DNA of 64,000 nt from Patiria pectinifera (lineage: Eukaryota; Echinodermata; Asteroidea; Valvatida; Asterinidae): assembly GCA_029964075.1 (NCBI GenBank), contig CM057140.1, positions 4,482,643 to 4,546,642 on the forward strand, given 5' to 3'. Positions 22,531-34,961 of the stretch are shown piece by piece. The first letter of the stretch is position 1, and every line of letters starts with the position of its first letter. The notes below the pieces were generated by a model. The model was not told the origin of the DNA. It did no database searches and saw only the letters and a list, made by a program, of their open reading frames with translations. Both the position numbers and the translations under genes were made by a program.

Positions 22531-22904
22531 CCGTTCTTTGAAATGCTCTAATGTACATGCATGACTGAGTGATATAATGGAGTGACGACATTGTTATTTT
22601 CTTATGAATAAACACCGAACTAGCTGACTAATTACGATCATTGACGATGTGTGCTGCAAATAAAAAAAAGTGGCCTGAACATGGGCAGCTTGTACGCCGG
22701 TTATAGTGCGCCCTCATGGCGTTAATCTCCTTTCAACCTCTCAAGCGTACATCGTTTCCCCAATAAGAGCCGAACCAGCGAATGGGGTGACGGTCAAACA
22801 CATTAATTCCCTTGCTTTCATTTTGGGTGCGGTTTTGATGTTGTTCTCGTTTTTGACTTAATATTCATGAAGATCTGTGAATAATTATATACTTTTTGTC
22901 ACAG

Positions 22905-23018
22905 ATCCCTGCACAAGTAACCCCTGCTGGAATGGAGGAAGTTGTGTTAATTCTTCAGCCGATTTTAGTTGTATTTGTGCCCCTGAATTCATCGGATTAT
23001 TCTGTGAATCGCAGAGCC
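22905..23018 (+). CDS. aGPCR exon: EGF-like domain
   Basis: A phase 1-1 exon with six cysteines in EGF spacing: [14 protein letters not shown], then [15 protein letters not shown] self-contained EGF exon is the usual mobile module. It precedes the propeller here, whereas LRP-type proteins place an EGF directly after the propeller. Confidence 0.88.
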
Positions 23019-26000
23019 GTAAGTACAGGACTGTAAGCTTGGGGTGGGGTGGGGCTTTCAGAGCGGTGTTTCGAATGAATCCACCCCCATGCTCTGTAAA
23101 TGTGATGAGTTGCACGACGTTTAATATGCTCTTCATGATAATGAGGGCTTGACACTTTGCAACTCATTGCTTTGCCCGTCCAGGAGTAAATGGGTATCTG
23201 TGGGCGGAGTTTGTGTGTTTGATTTAGTCAGTGGTGTATATATTGCAGCATCGAGCTTAGATGGTCCTTGGAACATTTTTAATTGGCCTTAATACGATCA
23301 GGGATAATAATTATGTTCTTTTTTTCCCCCTTGATTTCCTTCAGATCCTCATGACTTGGTCTTTGTGACCGATCAGAATCCTCCAGGGATTTATATTGCA
23401 CCCACAGACACCTTCAACTTCACTCTCATCCCGGGTTTAGACGGTAGCCATGTCAGCATACGTCAACCACGCGCCATTGACTACGACCCAGTAGAGCGCA
23501 TGGTGTATTGGACTGATGACACCTTGTTCTCTTTAAATCGTGCCTTTTTGGACGGGAGTGGAGTGGAAGTTCTCTTTGGGGATCTACCATGTGAGCCAGT
23601 TTTGCGTCATTGTGTGTTTGTGCTGGTCCCAGTTGGCCAAACTATTGCTCTCTTTTGTGCCTAATGGCTGGCTGGCTGGCTGGTTGGCCCGCGGACTATA
23701 ACTTGTGACCTGGGCAGTGCTATTGTATAGGATTAACCCTGTCTTGCCAATTGTGAAGATCAATTGAATATAATTGTGTGTACTCTGGAACCAGCTTTAA
23801 TGTGCTTGCCTAGTCTTGTTTCCTATGGATTTAGAGAGTTTCCTATCGAGTTTAGAGAACTCCTGATGGCCGGCCGCTTGGCGGCCGGCCAGCTGTATGT
23901 TATGACCTGGGCAGTGCTATCGTATAGGGTTAACCCTGTCCGGCATATTGTGTAGATTAATTAAATATAATTTTGTGTACTCTGGAACCATACAGCTTTA
24001 ATGTACTTGCCTGGTCTTGTTTCCTATGGATTTAGAAGGTTTTCTTGCCATTTCTTTTTAGATTCGTTTGGTTTGACTCTTGACGTAGAGAATCGTGTGA
24101 TGTATTGGACGGATTCTGGCAGTGATCTGATCGAGAGAGCTACCTTGGACGGTCGAAACCGATCAGTGGTTCTCAACTTGCAAAATGCTTCCCTCGCATA
24201 TGTAAATCCATTAGCGATCGTAGTCGACCCTGCTAACAGGTACATTCATGAGGTTCACCATACCATTGGAGCATTTCAGATTTTGCTATGGCCGCCATAT
24301 AACCTTTGTGATAAGGGGCGACTGATTCCCTGACTACTGCTTCATTTTACTGTGTTTGTCTTGCAGTCATTTGTACTGGACAGACTGGGGTATCGAACCA
24401 AAGATTGAACGATCTGGCACAGACGGCTCAGGTCGTCGCGTACTCATCGATACTTCGCTAAAGTGGCCGTATGGTATGGCCCTTGATCTGGAGGGTAAAC
24501 TTTGCCCGTGTTTTCCTTCATTTGTGTTTTTGTTAATTGGCATATCAGAAACAAATCCCTTGTTGGACTTGAGAGACTATGTGCATAACGATTTCCCAAG
24601 TTATAAAAAAGGCATAACGATTTCCCCAGATATAAAAAAAATGAACGAATGTGACATTGCATGGTTTCCTTGTTGACTTTATAGGATGATTATTGAAGGA
24701 AGGCACTAGCAAAAGTGCAAATGGTTTGTATCTGTGTGAATTGCATATATACATGTACATGTAGAAGCAACCTCGTCCCCAGTGCTTACTTTATTTCCAA
24801 CCTCGTTTCCAATAGTAAGCCCTGGATAAGAAACTTTCTTTCTGTATCCCGATTCGATACCACAATTGGTTAGTAATGGATTTATATCGTGTACTTGGTA
24901 TTTCCAATGTGCAATACGTGTTTTCACAATATTATTGTAATTATAACGTCCCCGCCTTCTCAAAAATACTCTTTTCCTTTCCAATTTGCCCATATTAATA
25001 TGAAATGTGATGAAATATGAAATGTTGCATATTGGCGGGATAAGATTGTAACATTTTAACTTCGAAAACAATCGTGTTTTCGTAACTCACGGCGCGACAA
25101 ATTATTGTGTTTTTACCCTGGACACCGCTACAAAAACAAACGCTAATGTAACGTACAGGCAGGCACCAGGCTATTCCTCATTTGCGTACGTGTGCACAAA
25201 TTTAGCACATGCAAATGATCCAGTACCAGGGTAAGAGAGCAGGTAGTGGTACTGGTGGGTGCGTACTGCTCGACACCCTGGGGACGAGGTTGATATAGAA
25301 GCAATGCCCCTCTTCCCCTCCTCCCCCCCCCAAAAAAAAAAAAAAATAAATAAATAAAATAAAATAATAATAATAATAATAAATGATAATAATTATTACG
25401 GGAAATGGTTCATTATTTTGGGAGACGTTCCCATAGACTTGTGCACAAAATTTTTCAAACTTCAATGTGCCCTAACCTAATATTCCCTTGTCCTTTTCCC
25501 ACGAATTTCGGTATGTTTACTAATTAGACCACGAGCAACAGATATAACCTAATTGCGACGGTAAAATTGTGACATTAGGGAGACATGTCTCCCTAATGAC
25601 CGATGTCTCCCATCGTGCGAAGAAATTACGATAATGGTGTCTCCTTAATTTTACCATTACACTAATAATAATAATAATAAAAATAGTAGATGAAGATTAA
25701 TGATATTACTTTGATATGACTCCTTGTTCTTCAGGGGGAAGGCTGTACTGGTGTGATGCTTGGACCGACCGCATTGAATACTCGGATCTGTTGGGCCAGA
25801 ATCGGACTGTTCTTGTCGACCGCACAAGTTTCAACAAGCATGCATATGATCTCTTCGTCTACTATGACTTTATCTACTGGACCGACAAGATGTCATCCAC
25901 CATTAAGCGTACGCGTGTTGAGGCTCCGGGAAGGCTTTTGGGGAATCATGGCACAGAAAGTTTTACCGAACCTTTTGGAATGCACATATTTAAATGTAAT

Positions 26001-29000
26001 TAATCCATTAGCACTTGTATTACATTGTCGTAAACTGTATGCTTATATAGCGCTTTCTATTGTGCAAGGTGAGTCGAAAAGAAAGTTGATCCGGATTAAA
26101 TATTTTGTTTCCTAAAAAGCAATCAAATTTGATACAACAACGAAGTATGTCTTAAAAAAGCCTGTTCTTCCACTCATCTCGAAAAAAAAACTACTAAAAT
26201 TAATCCTTGCCATTTGAAGTTATACATGTTTTACTGAAAGAACCCATTTATAGCTGCTGTCCATTGGAATGCAATAGGAAGCTATTGAGCTGAGTGACGA
26301 TTATAAAAAAACACACACACACACACACAAACATTCAAATACAAATGAGATTTTAATGATTGAAATCAGACTGAACCATTATTTTTACTGTCAGATTTTG
26401 TGTTATGAGGAACAAGTCAACTCTTTTCCCCCCTGAAATTATTGAATGTCTTAGATAATAAACCGATGTTCAGTGGTTGCCCTGGTGACGTCATCATCCC
26501 TGCCAAGCTATCGTCCAATGAAGTGGCTTACAGCTGGCCTCCACCTCTCATCTCGGACAATGCTGGTCCTGTGGATGTCTCGTTCAGTTGCCAAGCAGCC
26601 AAAGTTTTCAAATGTAACCGAACCGGCAGTGGGGTCTTCACAGTTGGTGTTACTACAGTGATCTACAACGCTACGGATACATTTGGCAACCATGTCACGT
26701 GTCTTTTTAAAGTCAACGTCACAGGTTTGTCCACAGTTAGCTTGTTCGCTTTTCCACGTATCTTTTAAGACATCATTAGTTTGTGTTTTTCTTCTTCTTC
26801 TTCTTCTTCTTCTTCTTTTGGAAGGGGGGGGGGGTCCATGAGCAATGGGCACCATTTTAAACCCATACAGTGGTTCTGTATATGCAAGAAATTATTATGG
26901 TATATAACAATATCTCTTCATATATTTTTTTATTGAATATTTAGTGGTGGATCTAGTGTGCCCAGCAAATTTCACAGTCGACGTGGAGCCAGGTTTCACC
27001 AATACCAGTGTTAACTGGATGGAACCGGTTGTAACTGGATGGAACGGACCAACCCACTTCACCTCAAACTTCAGTCCTGGCGATGAACTCGAGATAGGTA
27101 GCAATGATGTGAGCTACCGGCAGTGGTTTGAGTACGGCCTGATTCTGGACTGCTCGTTTTCGGTTCAGGTTATCGGTGAGTGAGATTTGTTCGTTTAGTT
27201 TTGTTTGTCTGTTTTTTACCCATATGTAAGTTGAAAATGGAGGACTTATATATGATCAAAAAATACCATGCACAAAGTTAAGTCACACTTTTTGCAATTT
27301 GCGTGTGACCTCAATAATGACCTATATTCTTGCGGTTGCTAGATGAGTCCACAGAAAGAAAATTAAAAAAAAACTCGAAAGACGCAATTAAAACACGATC
27401 TTTAGTTGCTTTGTTCCGTATGTAATATATATTATTTCACAATATTAAATGAATATTTGAAGTTTGTATAATTTGTTGTCTTTTAGTGCATTGTTGCCTT
27501 TTAGGAGTAGAAAGAGATATAGGCTAAGTGATATTTTGTTGCTTTGCTCAGTATGTCATTTGCTTTGATAGAAATATTACATGCATATTTCAAGTTGGTG
27601 TTTTTGTCATTTAAGGTTTTTGTCCAGCCAGCACCACGAATGATGCTCTTAATGGCCGGTTGATGTGGCTTGCAACAAGAAGAGGCACAACAGCAGAATC
27701 GTTCGAGAGATGCTCGCTCTTGACATCAAAAGGTGAGATGACAATTAATGGACCGATCCAGTAAGCACCACCCCATGGTGGTCTGACCAATCAAAGCCGT
27801 GGTTTATGTCCGACGTGCGTGCACTAACATGCGTGCACGCGCGTACGGATGCGCGCGGCAGGAAAATGCAGCGTGGGATTGGAGAGAAGCACTTGTTAAT
27901 TTGCCCACGTGCGCACTGGGTGGAGCTTACTGGATCGGTCCATTGTGAAGCTAATAATAATAATATATTAGTTTGGAGGCGAATACTTGCAGCAGAAGCA
28001 GATGAGCATAACGTTTCCAAGTAAACTGTCATTGTGAAGGAGAAAATCTATATTTTTTAACAGAATTGGTTTAATTTACTCTTCTAGAATATGAAGGTTA
28101 AAGTGTAATAGGATGTTCCTTTTTTATTAGATTTAAAACAAAATAAAATCACTTTTGATAATTATGTTGTTTAATTTTGGATACAGCTGGGGATCTGTTA
28201 GCTGTTCGCAACTGCTCCGTTGTACCTCCGCCGGACTATTTCCAGTGGGGAAACCCCGTACCTCGCGGTTGCGGAGAAGAAAGAAACAGCATAACTCTGG
28301 ATCAAGTCAAAGATGTAAGCTTTGAAGTTCAGACCTTTAGAATGTGAAGTGGAATGGGTTATAACCGATAATGTAAAAAAAAATGACCGATAGTGTAGTA
28401 ACATTTGCTACATGCATCATTCAACTTTTGTTAATAATACATTATCGGTTAGTGATGCAGTATCGGTCAATTGTTGTTACAGTATCGGTTGGTGATACCT
28501 CTTCCGTTGGTAACTACATTAACAGTTGTAACAGGCTTCCTTGACGCCCAAGGTTCTATTGTTATTCATGACGCAATGTTGGCAGCTATTACAGATTGAG
28601 ATTCAGATTGAGATTGAGATTGTGTAATGTTGTTGTTCAATCAGTATGTCCCACGTAATTCTATTCATGTTGAATTCTTTTCTGAGTTGACTCAGAGGGT
28701 CCATTGAGAAACTGAGTAAATGTATCTTCTGCATCTGGCAGGTTAACGTCAGTCTAGGGAACGTAAATGAAGTGGCTGAGTTTCTGGCCAATCAGACGTC
28801 AGAGTCAACTGAAAGTGCAGAAAATGTCCAAGCGGTCTCCACCATTTTGATGAACATTGTCGGGGCAGGTTCAGGAGATCGTAAGGTAGCTTATAAACAA
28901 AATGTGTTAAACTAAAAAGTTGCAATTTGTGGAAACCGAGGAGCGAATAGATCTTCACAAAAGTGACATTTCACCGATTTTAAGGTTATGGCTTTATAAG

Positions 29001-32000
29001 ATGGCAAACTTCTCAATACTGCAATTGATTTTGTCTCAGCTTTTTAGGGTTTCTAGTTGGGACACAGGCAACTGTGTGTCGCAAGACAGACCCTAGCGCC
29101 GCCCTACTTAGACTGACATACAATGGACAACTCAAACACGTAAACCAAACGACCACAACTCAGATTTTACCATTGAGAAAGCAAACATAATTTAATAACA
29201 AAAAATAAAAAATAAAAATGTACAACAAATCAAGAATTTAATACAATAAATTAATTAATAAGCTGGCTCTGTAGAATGAATGCCGAGTCGATGACTGCAT
29301 GAACTGGCCCCTCAGTTGGTTGAACCCTGGGTTGAATTGAAAGGCAATCCCCATTGAAAGACGACCCCAAATCTGATTTTGAATCTTGAACTCCACACCC
29401 TGTAAAACTGGATACAGGAACCCCCTGAAAATATGAATTAACATTCGATTGTTTTAACAAAACCTTGACCCTAATATTTGTCAATTCAGTTCCTGACACA
29501 AACATCGAAACCCTCAGCTTACACATTTGTTTTCCTGAGAGAAACATATTAAACATTCTACTTGATTATCATTTTGTCTCACTCGGTTTGATCATGGAAA
29601 ACACAATTGATAGGTTTTACACAAAAACGATAAAAATGCAGTTTTATCTTGATTATTAAAGTTACTCACAGAGCCTTAGGTTTTCCTCCTATGTTTCCTA
29701 TGGTCTGGCATTCCCGGGAGAATCATGCTGCGAACCCGTGGATCGGCGGGCCTTCTACGTCCGTTTTCTGCGAACCACTCCCCGCAAAGGGTACCCAAAA
29801 TCGCCCGGCGCTTCTAAGCCACATCAACGATCTCTAAAAACATCACCAGCCTCGGTACTGATGGCCTTGTCCGCTGGACATCATCCCCCGGCGAGACTAA
29901 CTCAACTCCCGGTACCCACAGCGCAAAACTCCATCCTCTAAAATTTGCATCGCACTTTTATACCCGGGGAAGCCAGTTTTACATTCCTCGATTTAATGTA
30001 TTCTAGAGCCCACCTTTAACTTATGCTAATACATTCAAACATGACAAAAGTAACTAGGTTAAACTTTTAAGTCCCCATTAGGGTTGTGGTAATCAAACCT
30101 AGTCGGGCATGGAGGAAAGCCCGTTGAAAACGGTCAGTCGAGACGAACGCCTGATCGGACCGCTAAAATTAACACAAACTTCAACCAAAAAATTAAACAT
30201 ATTGAAATTAACATTTACTGAAATTTATAACTGAAATCAACTTAACTATTTACACCAGTTTTATATACGGGGTTGGAATTCATAACATCATAATAGTAAT
30301 TTTTGTATTGTCTTGCGACACTGTGTAAAATTGACTTGCAAAGGACACTCATGCACATCTGACTGAGATGCATTTTCACAAAACAGGCATGGTGGTCAAG
30401 GAAAGTAGAGTTTTCTTAGCATTACTCAAAGGTTCCATGGATGCTTTAGATAATAAGCGATTGTCTGATTGATGTAGCCGGGAACTGGTGTATAAATATT
30501 GATGAGTTAGTGCTTTATGCAAATTTTACGTTCTGATGAGCACCATGTGATATGTTTTAGCCAATCAGAATAGAGAATCAGCAAAGAGTCTGTCACAAAG
30601 AAACTATTGACAAAGCATTTGCAGCAGAATTTCAAACGAGCCTTACCTGTTACCTCACTGATGGCATACACTGCCTGCTCATACTTAAACAAACTTCCAA
30701 AGTAAACTGTGTACTAGAAGACAATGATGTACAAAATGTTGCACTGAACGTAATCCTGTACGTCGTCATAATAGGTAGTTCAAATAGTACCCCAACTGTT
30801 AAGCTTTTTGAAATGAGATGGTTGCCAGTGAACATGGTGAACAGTGCCTTCTAAGGCCAACCAAAATGTCTTATTGTGGAATTCGAGTATTTATCAATTT
30901 TCTTGAAGGTAACTGAGTTGGTGATACAGACGGTAAGCAATGTCATCATGAGTACCAGCCAGACTCCTGACTCCCAGACTCCTGAGGTCAATGCTGGCAG
31001 CTCCTCAGCCATCGTTCAGTCTGTTGAGGCCCAAGTTTCCTTGACTCTGAGACAAGAGGGTCCGGTCAGAATACAACAGGAAACCATCCACGTTGAGGCG
31101 GTCAGTCTGGACCCAATGCTGGTTAGTAACGGACTCACCTTTGTGTCTGCTCCGCAGCAGGAGACCGGACAGTTTTCACCACAAGAGGGCAGTCTTGTCG
31201 ACACTAAGGTCACGACCTTGGTGAATGCCAGTGATGAGGTGCCTCAAGATGTGATAGCTTCAATCCGGTTACCAGCTAGCATTTTCAGCAGTGGTAAGAC
31301 TGATTTTCAGTAGAGGCGTTGTTCAATTACCTTAAAGAAACATTGTAAATACGAAGGGCTGTAATAATTGTTGCTTATTAAAAAATATTGGGTTTACTTT
31401 GTTACCTTTTTGATACCTTTTTGTGTCATCTGCATCCCCTGGTAGGCTTGACTTGTGAATTTCTCCAATATAAGTTTGCTAGCTGATGCCTTTAAGACAA
31501 GGTGGGCATGTCTTCAATCTTTTTTCTGTCATCGCTGATACCTTTTAGAAAACAGTTCCGAACCGCTGCGGGCGAGTTTCATTGTCTACGCTGATGACAC
31601 CTTGTTCAAGTCAGCTCATATCAATGGCTCCCAAGGGAATGAGAACGGTTCGAGCCTCCGGGTTGCGGGGACTGTCGTCTCACTGACTGTGGAAGACGTT
31701 GAGTTGGTCAACCTCACCGAACCAGTGGTCATCCAATTCAAGGTATACTTCCTAAAGCAATGGTGGAATTCCCTATCTGGGAAGACAGTCCATCATTTTA
31801 GACCAGCGTCCAAGACAAAAACAATATGATTTGTAGTTTTTTAGGTTGCAGTATTTAATACTTATATTATACAGTCTTATTTTTTGGTTTATTGTTGTTG
31901 AGTGTACAGTCCAACGTTGTATCTTACGTTGTCTCAAACAGGCACCATCCATTAATGAAATAGAGAGAAATAGAACCACCATTCAGTGTGTCTTCTGGGA

Positions 32001-34658
32001 TTTCGATCTGAACGACAAAGTCGGCGATTGGTCGATGGCTGGTTGCTTGCTGACAACAGAGACCAATTATACAGTGTCCTGTAACTGCAGTCATGCGACC
32101 AACTTTGCCATTCTTGTGGTATGTCATTTCTTTGCCATTACTTTTCATTCTCGTGGTATGCCATTACTTGCCATTCTTTGCCATTCTTGTGGTGTGGTAA
32201 CTGTATTTTCCTATGCTTGTCTTAGAGGTCCTCTGAGGTTCACTATATAAAATAAGTTGGGGAAACTAACAATTGCGTGCGTTTAAGCCAAACCCCATAT
32301 CCTCACGGAGAACTGAAAGTTCCCATATGTTTAAAATCTTTGGAAAAAACACAATGTGCAGTTTCCTGCAGAGTAGAGTACTTTCAGAATTCAGTTTGGT
32401 TCTTCCAAAATAAATTTGGAGAGTTTGGGTTAAAGTGACAAATCATGGGATAATTTTTTTCAGAAGAAAATGAAAGAGATTCAACTTTGTTTAGGTCAGA
32501 TAATACGTTTATTCTTTCAACTTTTAAGCGCTGAGGGAAACACTATAAAATGGTATGTTGATTCAAGATTTCTTTTCATTTACTGTTCTTCCTTTATCTA
32601 GGATGTCCGAGGACAGAAGGACGAACCAGATGATCCATTCCAGAAGGCACTGGAAATCATTAGCCAAGTCGGTTGTGTCCTCTCCATCATTGCACTGGGT
32701 ATCACCTTGACTTTGTATCTTGCTATCAAGTAAGATCCTCTGTCAATCTATCTTAGAGCTGAAGGCTAGACAGCTAAGTTATAAGAGCACCGTTCATCCT
32801 TGCATTAATGCAGACATAACAGTTTGTAATTCGTAACAAAAAAAATGCCACATGTACACGTACACAGAGCCTTTTACATGATTCTTTTTATATCTAGATT
32901 TTGTTCCACGCTTGAGTCGTTCCAACAATTTTTCTGTAACCATAGGAAACTGCGAAACGGCAAATCTCGTCAGATCTTCATCCATTTCTGCTTCTCCTTG
33001 CTGATGTTGTACATCGTGTTCCTGGCCGGCATCGACAATGCAAGGGTAAGTGTGAATATGACACTAGAAGCATGATTACTCAATCAGTTTGCTGATTGTT
33101 ATATCTGTGTTCAATTGCTTTACACTTTTGGAAGATTGAATAGTTAAGTGATAACTGAAATACAAAAAAAAATGGGTCTTCTTCTTTTTGGTAAAGTGTA
33201 GTTCCATATTTGTAATGACTGACGTATTATTGTGTAGTAATTTTCTGGTTGCTGAAAAACAACCTCACTTATTGAAAGTTTAAATTACAGGGTACTAGAG
33301 GTGGTTGTGTGTTTGTGGCTGCTTTACTCCACTACCTGACTCTGTCCTCTATGATGTGGATGGCCGTTGAAGCCAGGAACATGTACGTCAGTACGGTGAA
33401 GGTGTTCCCAGAAGACGCGCCTCGATACATGCTCAAGGCTTGCCTCATCGCTTGGGGTGAGTTTATTACAATTTCTTCGGCAAAATTTAATACTAGCCTA
33501 TTTGAAAAGGCTAATACATGACTCACCACGAATGACGTACCTTGGCAGATGTTAACATTATCTCAATACATTGTATACTGTTTTCCAGGATCTCCACTGA
33601 TTGTTCTAACGATCACCTTGGCTGCAGCAACTGATCACTACAGAAACGAGAATTAGTAAGTAAAACAAATCACAAAAATAGACATCTTCTCTCCATTCTT
33701 AAAGAAGATGTTTTATCTCTTACTGTTTTCCATGTATCTCCTTTCAGCTGCTTCCTTGAGCCTGATCTTGTGCTGTACCTCGGCCTCCTTGCTCCCATTG
33801 GTCTCATCCTCCTCCACAACGTCATCACTTTCATCTTGGTCATGCGCAGTCTCCTGAAGGTCAAGGAGGCATCTCGCTCCCAGCAGATCTCCAAACGCCT
33901 CCAGAATGCCGTGGGAATCTCCGCCCTCATGGGGTTGACCTGGAGTTTTGGTTTCCTGGCCATCGAAGGAGCGACGTTTGCCTTCCAGCTCATCTTCTGT
34001 TTGGCCAACTCCTTGCAGGTAAATCAGGGGGAGGAAGGCAAGCCTATAGTAAAGCTAGTCCCAGAGTGCACGGAATTCTATTTAACTGATTCAGAATGGC
34101 TATTACTACAATACCCAATGGGTCGGACTTGGCCCATTTATTGGCCTAAAGGGATAGTCCTATACGACAGCACTGCCCAGTACACAAGGCACAGTCAGTC
34201 AATGAGTTAGTCAGTTAGTCAGTTAGTGATTGAGAATACTTGCTGTACAAAGATGACACTAATATAGTCTAGTCATCTCGATCTTGCAAAAATTGCCTGA
34301 TTGTGAAGTCTACGGTTAAGCTTGTTGAATTTTACAGAGCACAAACTGGAGAATCCTATCTCAGACATTGTTAAATCTCTGCTTGTTTTCTTTGCAGGGC
34401 GTGCTTGTGTTCATCATGTTCTGCGCTCGACGTGAGGAAGTCCGCGCCGCCCTTGCACCGTACATGAAGCGTATCTGCTGCGGCAGGGAGTTGCACATGC
34501 CAAAGCGGTCATACGACGTGGCCTTGGTTTCAAGCACTGCATCTCAATCTATCACCTCCCCTTCCAGCAGTGTCGTCACCAAATTTGACGTGTCTGCTTG
34601 TGACTTCCAGGACAGCGTGGTGGTCCTCAAGTATGAGACATATGACCAAGACATCTGA
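22905..34658 (+). CDS. Adhesion G-protein-coupled receptor, 19 exons, 5' end missing
   Basis: Exons: 22905-23018, 23345-23590, 24062-24239, 24367-24494, 25735-25995, 26455-26724, 26945-27175, 27616-27732, 28187-28314, 28742-28885, 30909-31293, 31549-31742, 31942-32118, 32602-32729, 32946-33045, 33291-33456, 33589-33655, 33748-34018, 34398-34658. All have AG/GT borders and every junction phase matches, giving about 1187 residues to the stop. Domain order: EGF-like, six YWTD-type blades, two HYR domains, HRM-like module, GAIN with GPS, seven transmembrane helices, and a tail of about 70 residues ending YDQDI. It should be a cell-surface receptor that self-cleaves at the GPS and signals through a tethered agonist. 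The signal-peptide exon is not seen: it lies upstream of 22905 or was lost near the LINE. Vertebrate orthology is not assignable from domain order. Confidence 0.93.
23345..25995 (+). CDS. aGPCR exons: YWTD (LDLR class B) beta-propeller
   Basis: Four exons (23345-23590, 24062-24239, 24367-24494, 25735-25995). Blade motifs in order are [40 protein letters not shown] and FIYWTDK, so six blades, the number needed to close a propeller. Typical partners [18 protein letters not shown] and [11 protein letters not shown] are present. YWTD propellers usually bind protein ligands, as in LDLR/LRP, nidogen and sortilin-like proteins. The ligand here is unknown. Confidence 0.88.
23699..24050 (+). repeat. 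Tandem direct duplication (~206 bp) in a GPCR intron
   Basis: gacctgggcagtgctattgt at about 23707 recurs with few changes at about 23909. The two copies share ttaaccctgtc, gtgtactctggaacca, agctttaatgt, cttgcctagtcttg and tttcctatggatttaga. A run of gctg repeats at 23668-23690 precedes the first copy. Confidence 0.8.
25312..25390 (+). repeat. Homopolymer and AAT/TAAA microsatellite cluster
   Basis: A run of c, then a, then taaa and taa units lies in the intron before the last propeller exon. Further taa units are at 25661-25688. Other microsatellites in the introns are an ac run at 26311-26330 and a ctt run at 26789-26817. Confidence 0.85.
26455..27175 (+). CDS. aGPCR exons: two HYR (hyalin repeat) domains
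   Basis: Exon 26455-26724 reads [12 protein letters not shown], then [14 protein letters not shown] and [29 protein letters not shown], the full HYR pattern. Exon 26945-27175 starts [15 protein letters not shown] and is a more diverged second HYR. Both are phase 1-1 exons with several N-glycosylation sites. HYR domains are Ig-like adhesion modules, common in echinoderms and other invertebrate deuterostomes. Confidence 0.87.
27616..28314 (+). CDS. aGPCR exons: HRM-like module and link to GAIN
   Basis: Exon 27616-27732 begins GFCPAST and continues [21 protein letters not shown], which matches the spacing of a hormone-receptor motif (Cys, W, then A-x-x-x-C). Exon 28187-28314 has [16 protein letters not shown] and [19 protein letters not shown]-like modules next to GAIN are frequent in adhesion GPCRs. 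The match is partial. Confidence 0.65.
27748..27945. mobile_element. Short MITE with ~26-bp TIRs in a GPCR intron
   Basis: The ends atggaccgatccagtaagc and gcttactggatcggtccat are complementary, extended by caccaccc and gggtgg. Length is about 197 bp, with no coding capacity. The target duplication is not clear. Confidence 0.75.
28742..32118 (+). CDS. aGPCR exons: GAIN domain and GPS
   Basis: Exons 28742-28885, 30909-31293, 31549-31742 and 31942-32118. Helical subdomain A begins [13 protein letters not shown]; subdomain B has [11 protein letters not shown] and [13 protein letters not shown]. The GPS has [14 protein letters not shown] and [13 protein letters not shown], with all four cysteines and both tryptophans. 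The predicted cut lies between A and T in HAT; the usual tripeptide is HLT or HLS. Autoproteolysis therefore looks possible. The TNFAILV stretch would be the tethered agonist. Confidence 0.9.
29077..30320. mobile_element. Solo LTR (1244 bp) with 11-bp terminal inverted repeats, TSD ctgtg
   Basis: It starts tgtcgcaagac and ends gtcttgcgaca, a perfect 11-base inverted pair beginning TG and ending CA, flanked by ctgtg on both sides (29072-29076 and 30321-30325). It lies in the long intron between GAIN exons 28885 and 30909. No internal coding region is seen, so it is read as a solo LTR. A short relative is at 45541. Confidence 0.75.
32602..34658 (+). CDS. aGPCR exons: seven-transmembrane region and tail
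   Basis: Six exons. TM1 is in 32602-32729 ([18 protein letters not shown]); TM2 in 32946-33045 ([19 protein letters not shown]); TM3 and the start of TM4 in 33291-33456 ([17 protein letters not shown], a family B2 signature); the rest of TM4 in 33589-33655; TM5-TM6 in 33748-34018 ([13 protein letters not shown]). TM7 and the tail are in 34398-34658 ([15 protein letters not shown]). A conserved extracellular disulfide pair is available (GGC before TM3, NYC after TM4). A polyadenylation signal follows at 34962. Confidence 0.93.
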
Positions 34659-34750
34659 ATGTTTTCCTTGGGAAAGTGAGGGAACTAAATACACTTAGAT
34701 TAAATTTCATTGTTGACAAAATGCAGGATTGAAGAACGCCATATCAACTA

Positions 34751-34908
34751 TCCGGTTCGTTAGTAAAAACGTCACGCACGCGCGTGCACCATTACTAAAA
34801 CGCCCATTGGATAACCACTCAAGATGCGTTAGCTTCCGGTTCCAATGGTTCCAATGCTACTTAATGGCTAGTGGGCGTGGTTTAAACTGAACTGACGAAC
34901 GAACCGGA
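34751..34908. mobile_element. 158-bp TA-flanked MITE downstream of the GPCR stop
   Basis: Inverted ends tccggttcgttagt and actgacgaacgaaccgga are flanked by TA (34749-34750 and 34909-34910), as for Tc1/mariner-type elements. The inverted duplicate of this flank near 9430 has an uninterrupted TA, so the insertion followed the duplication. It lies in the GPCR 3' UTR, upstream of the AATAAA. Confidence 0.8.
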
Positions 34909-34961
34909 TACATTTGACAATGGCATACAGTTGGTACAGAATGACAAACCTCCTTTGGATG

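Noticed and set aside
26508-26855. Minus-strand 115-residue frame with an Arg run
   Set aside because: It is antisense to the HYR exon, and the Arg run is the ctt microsatellite read backwards.
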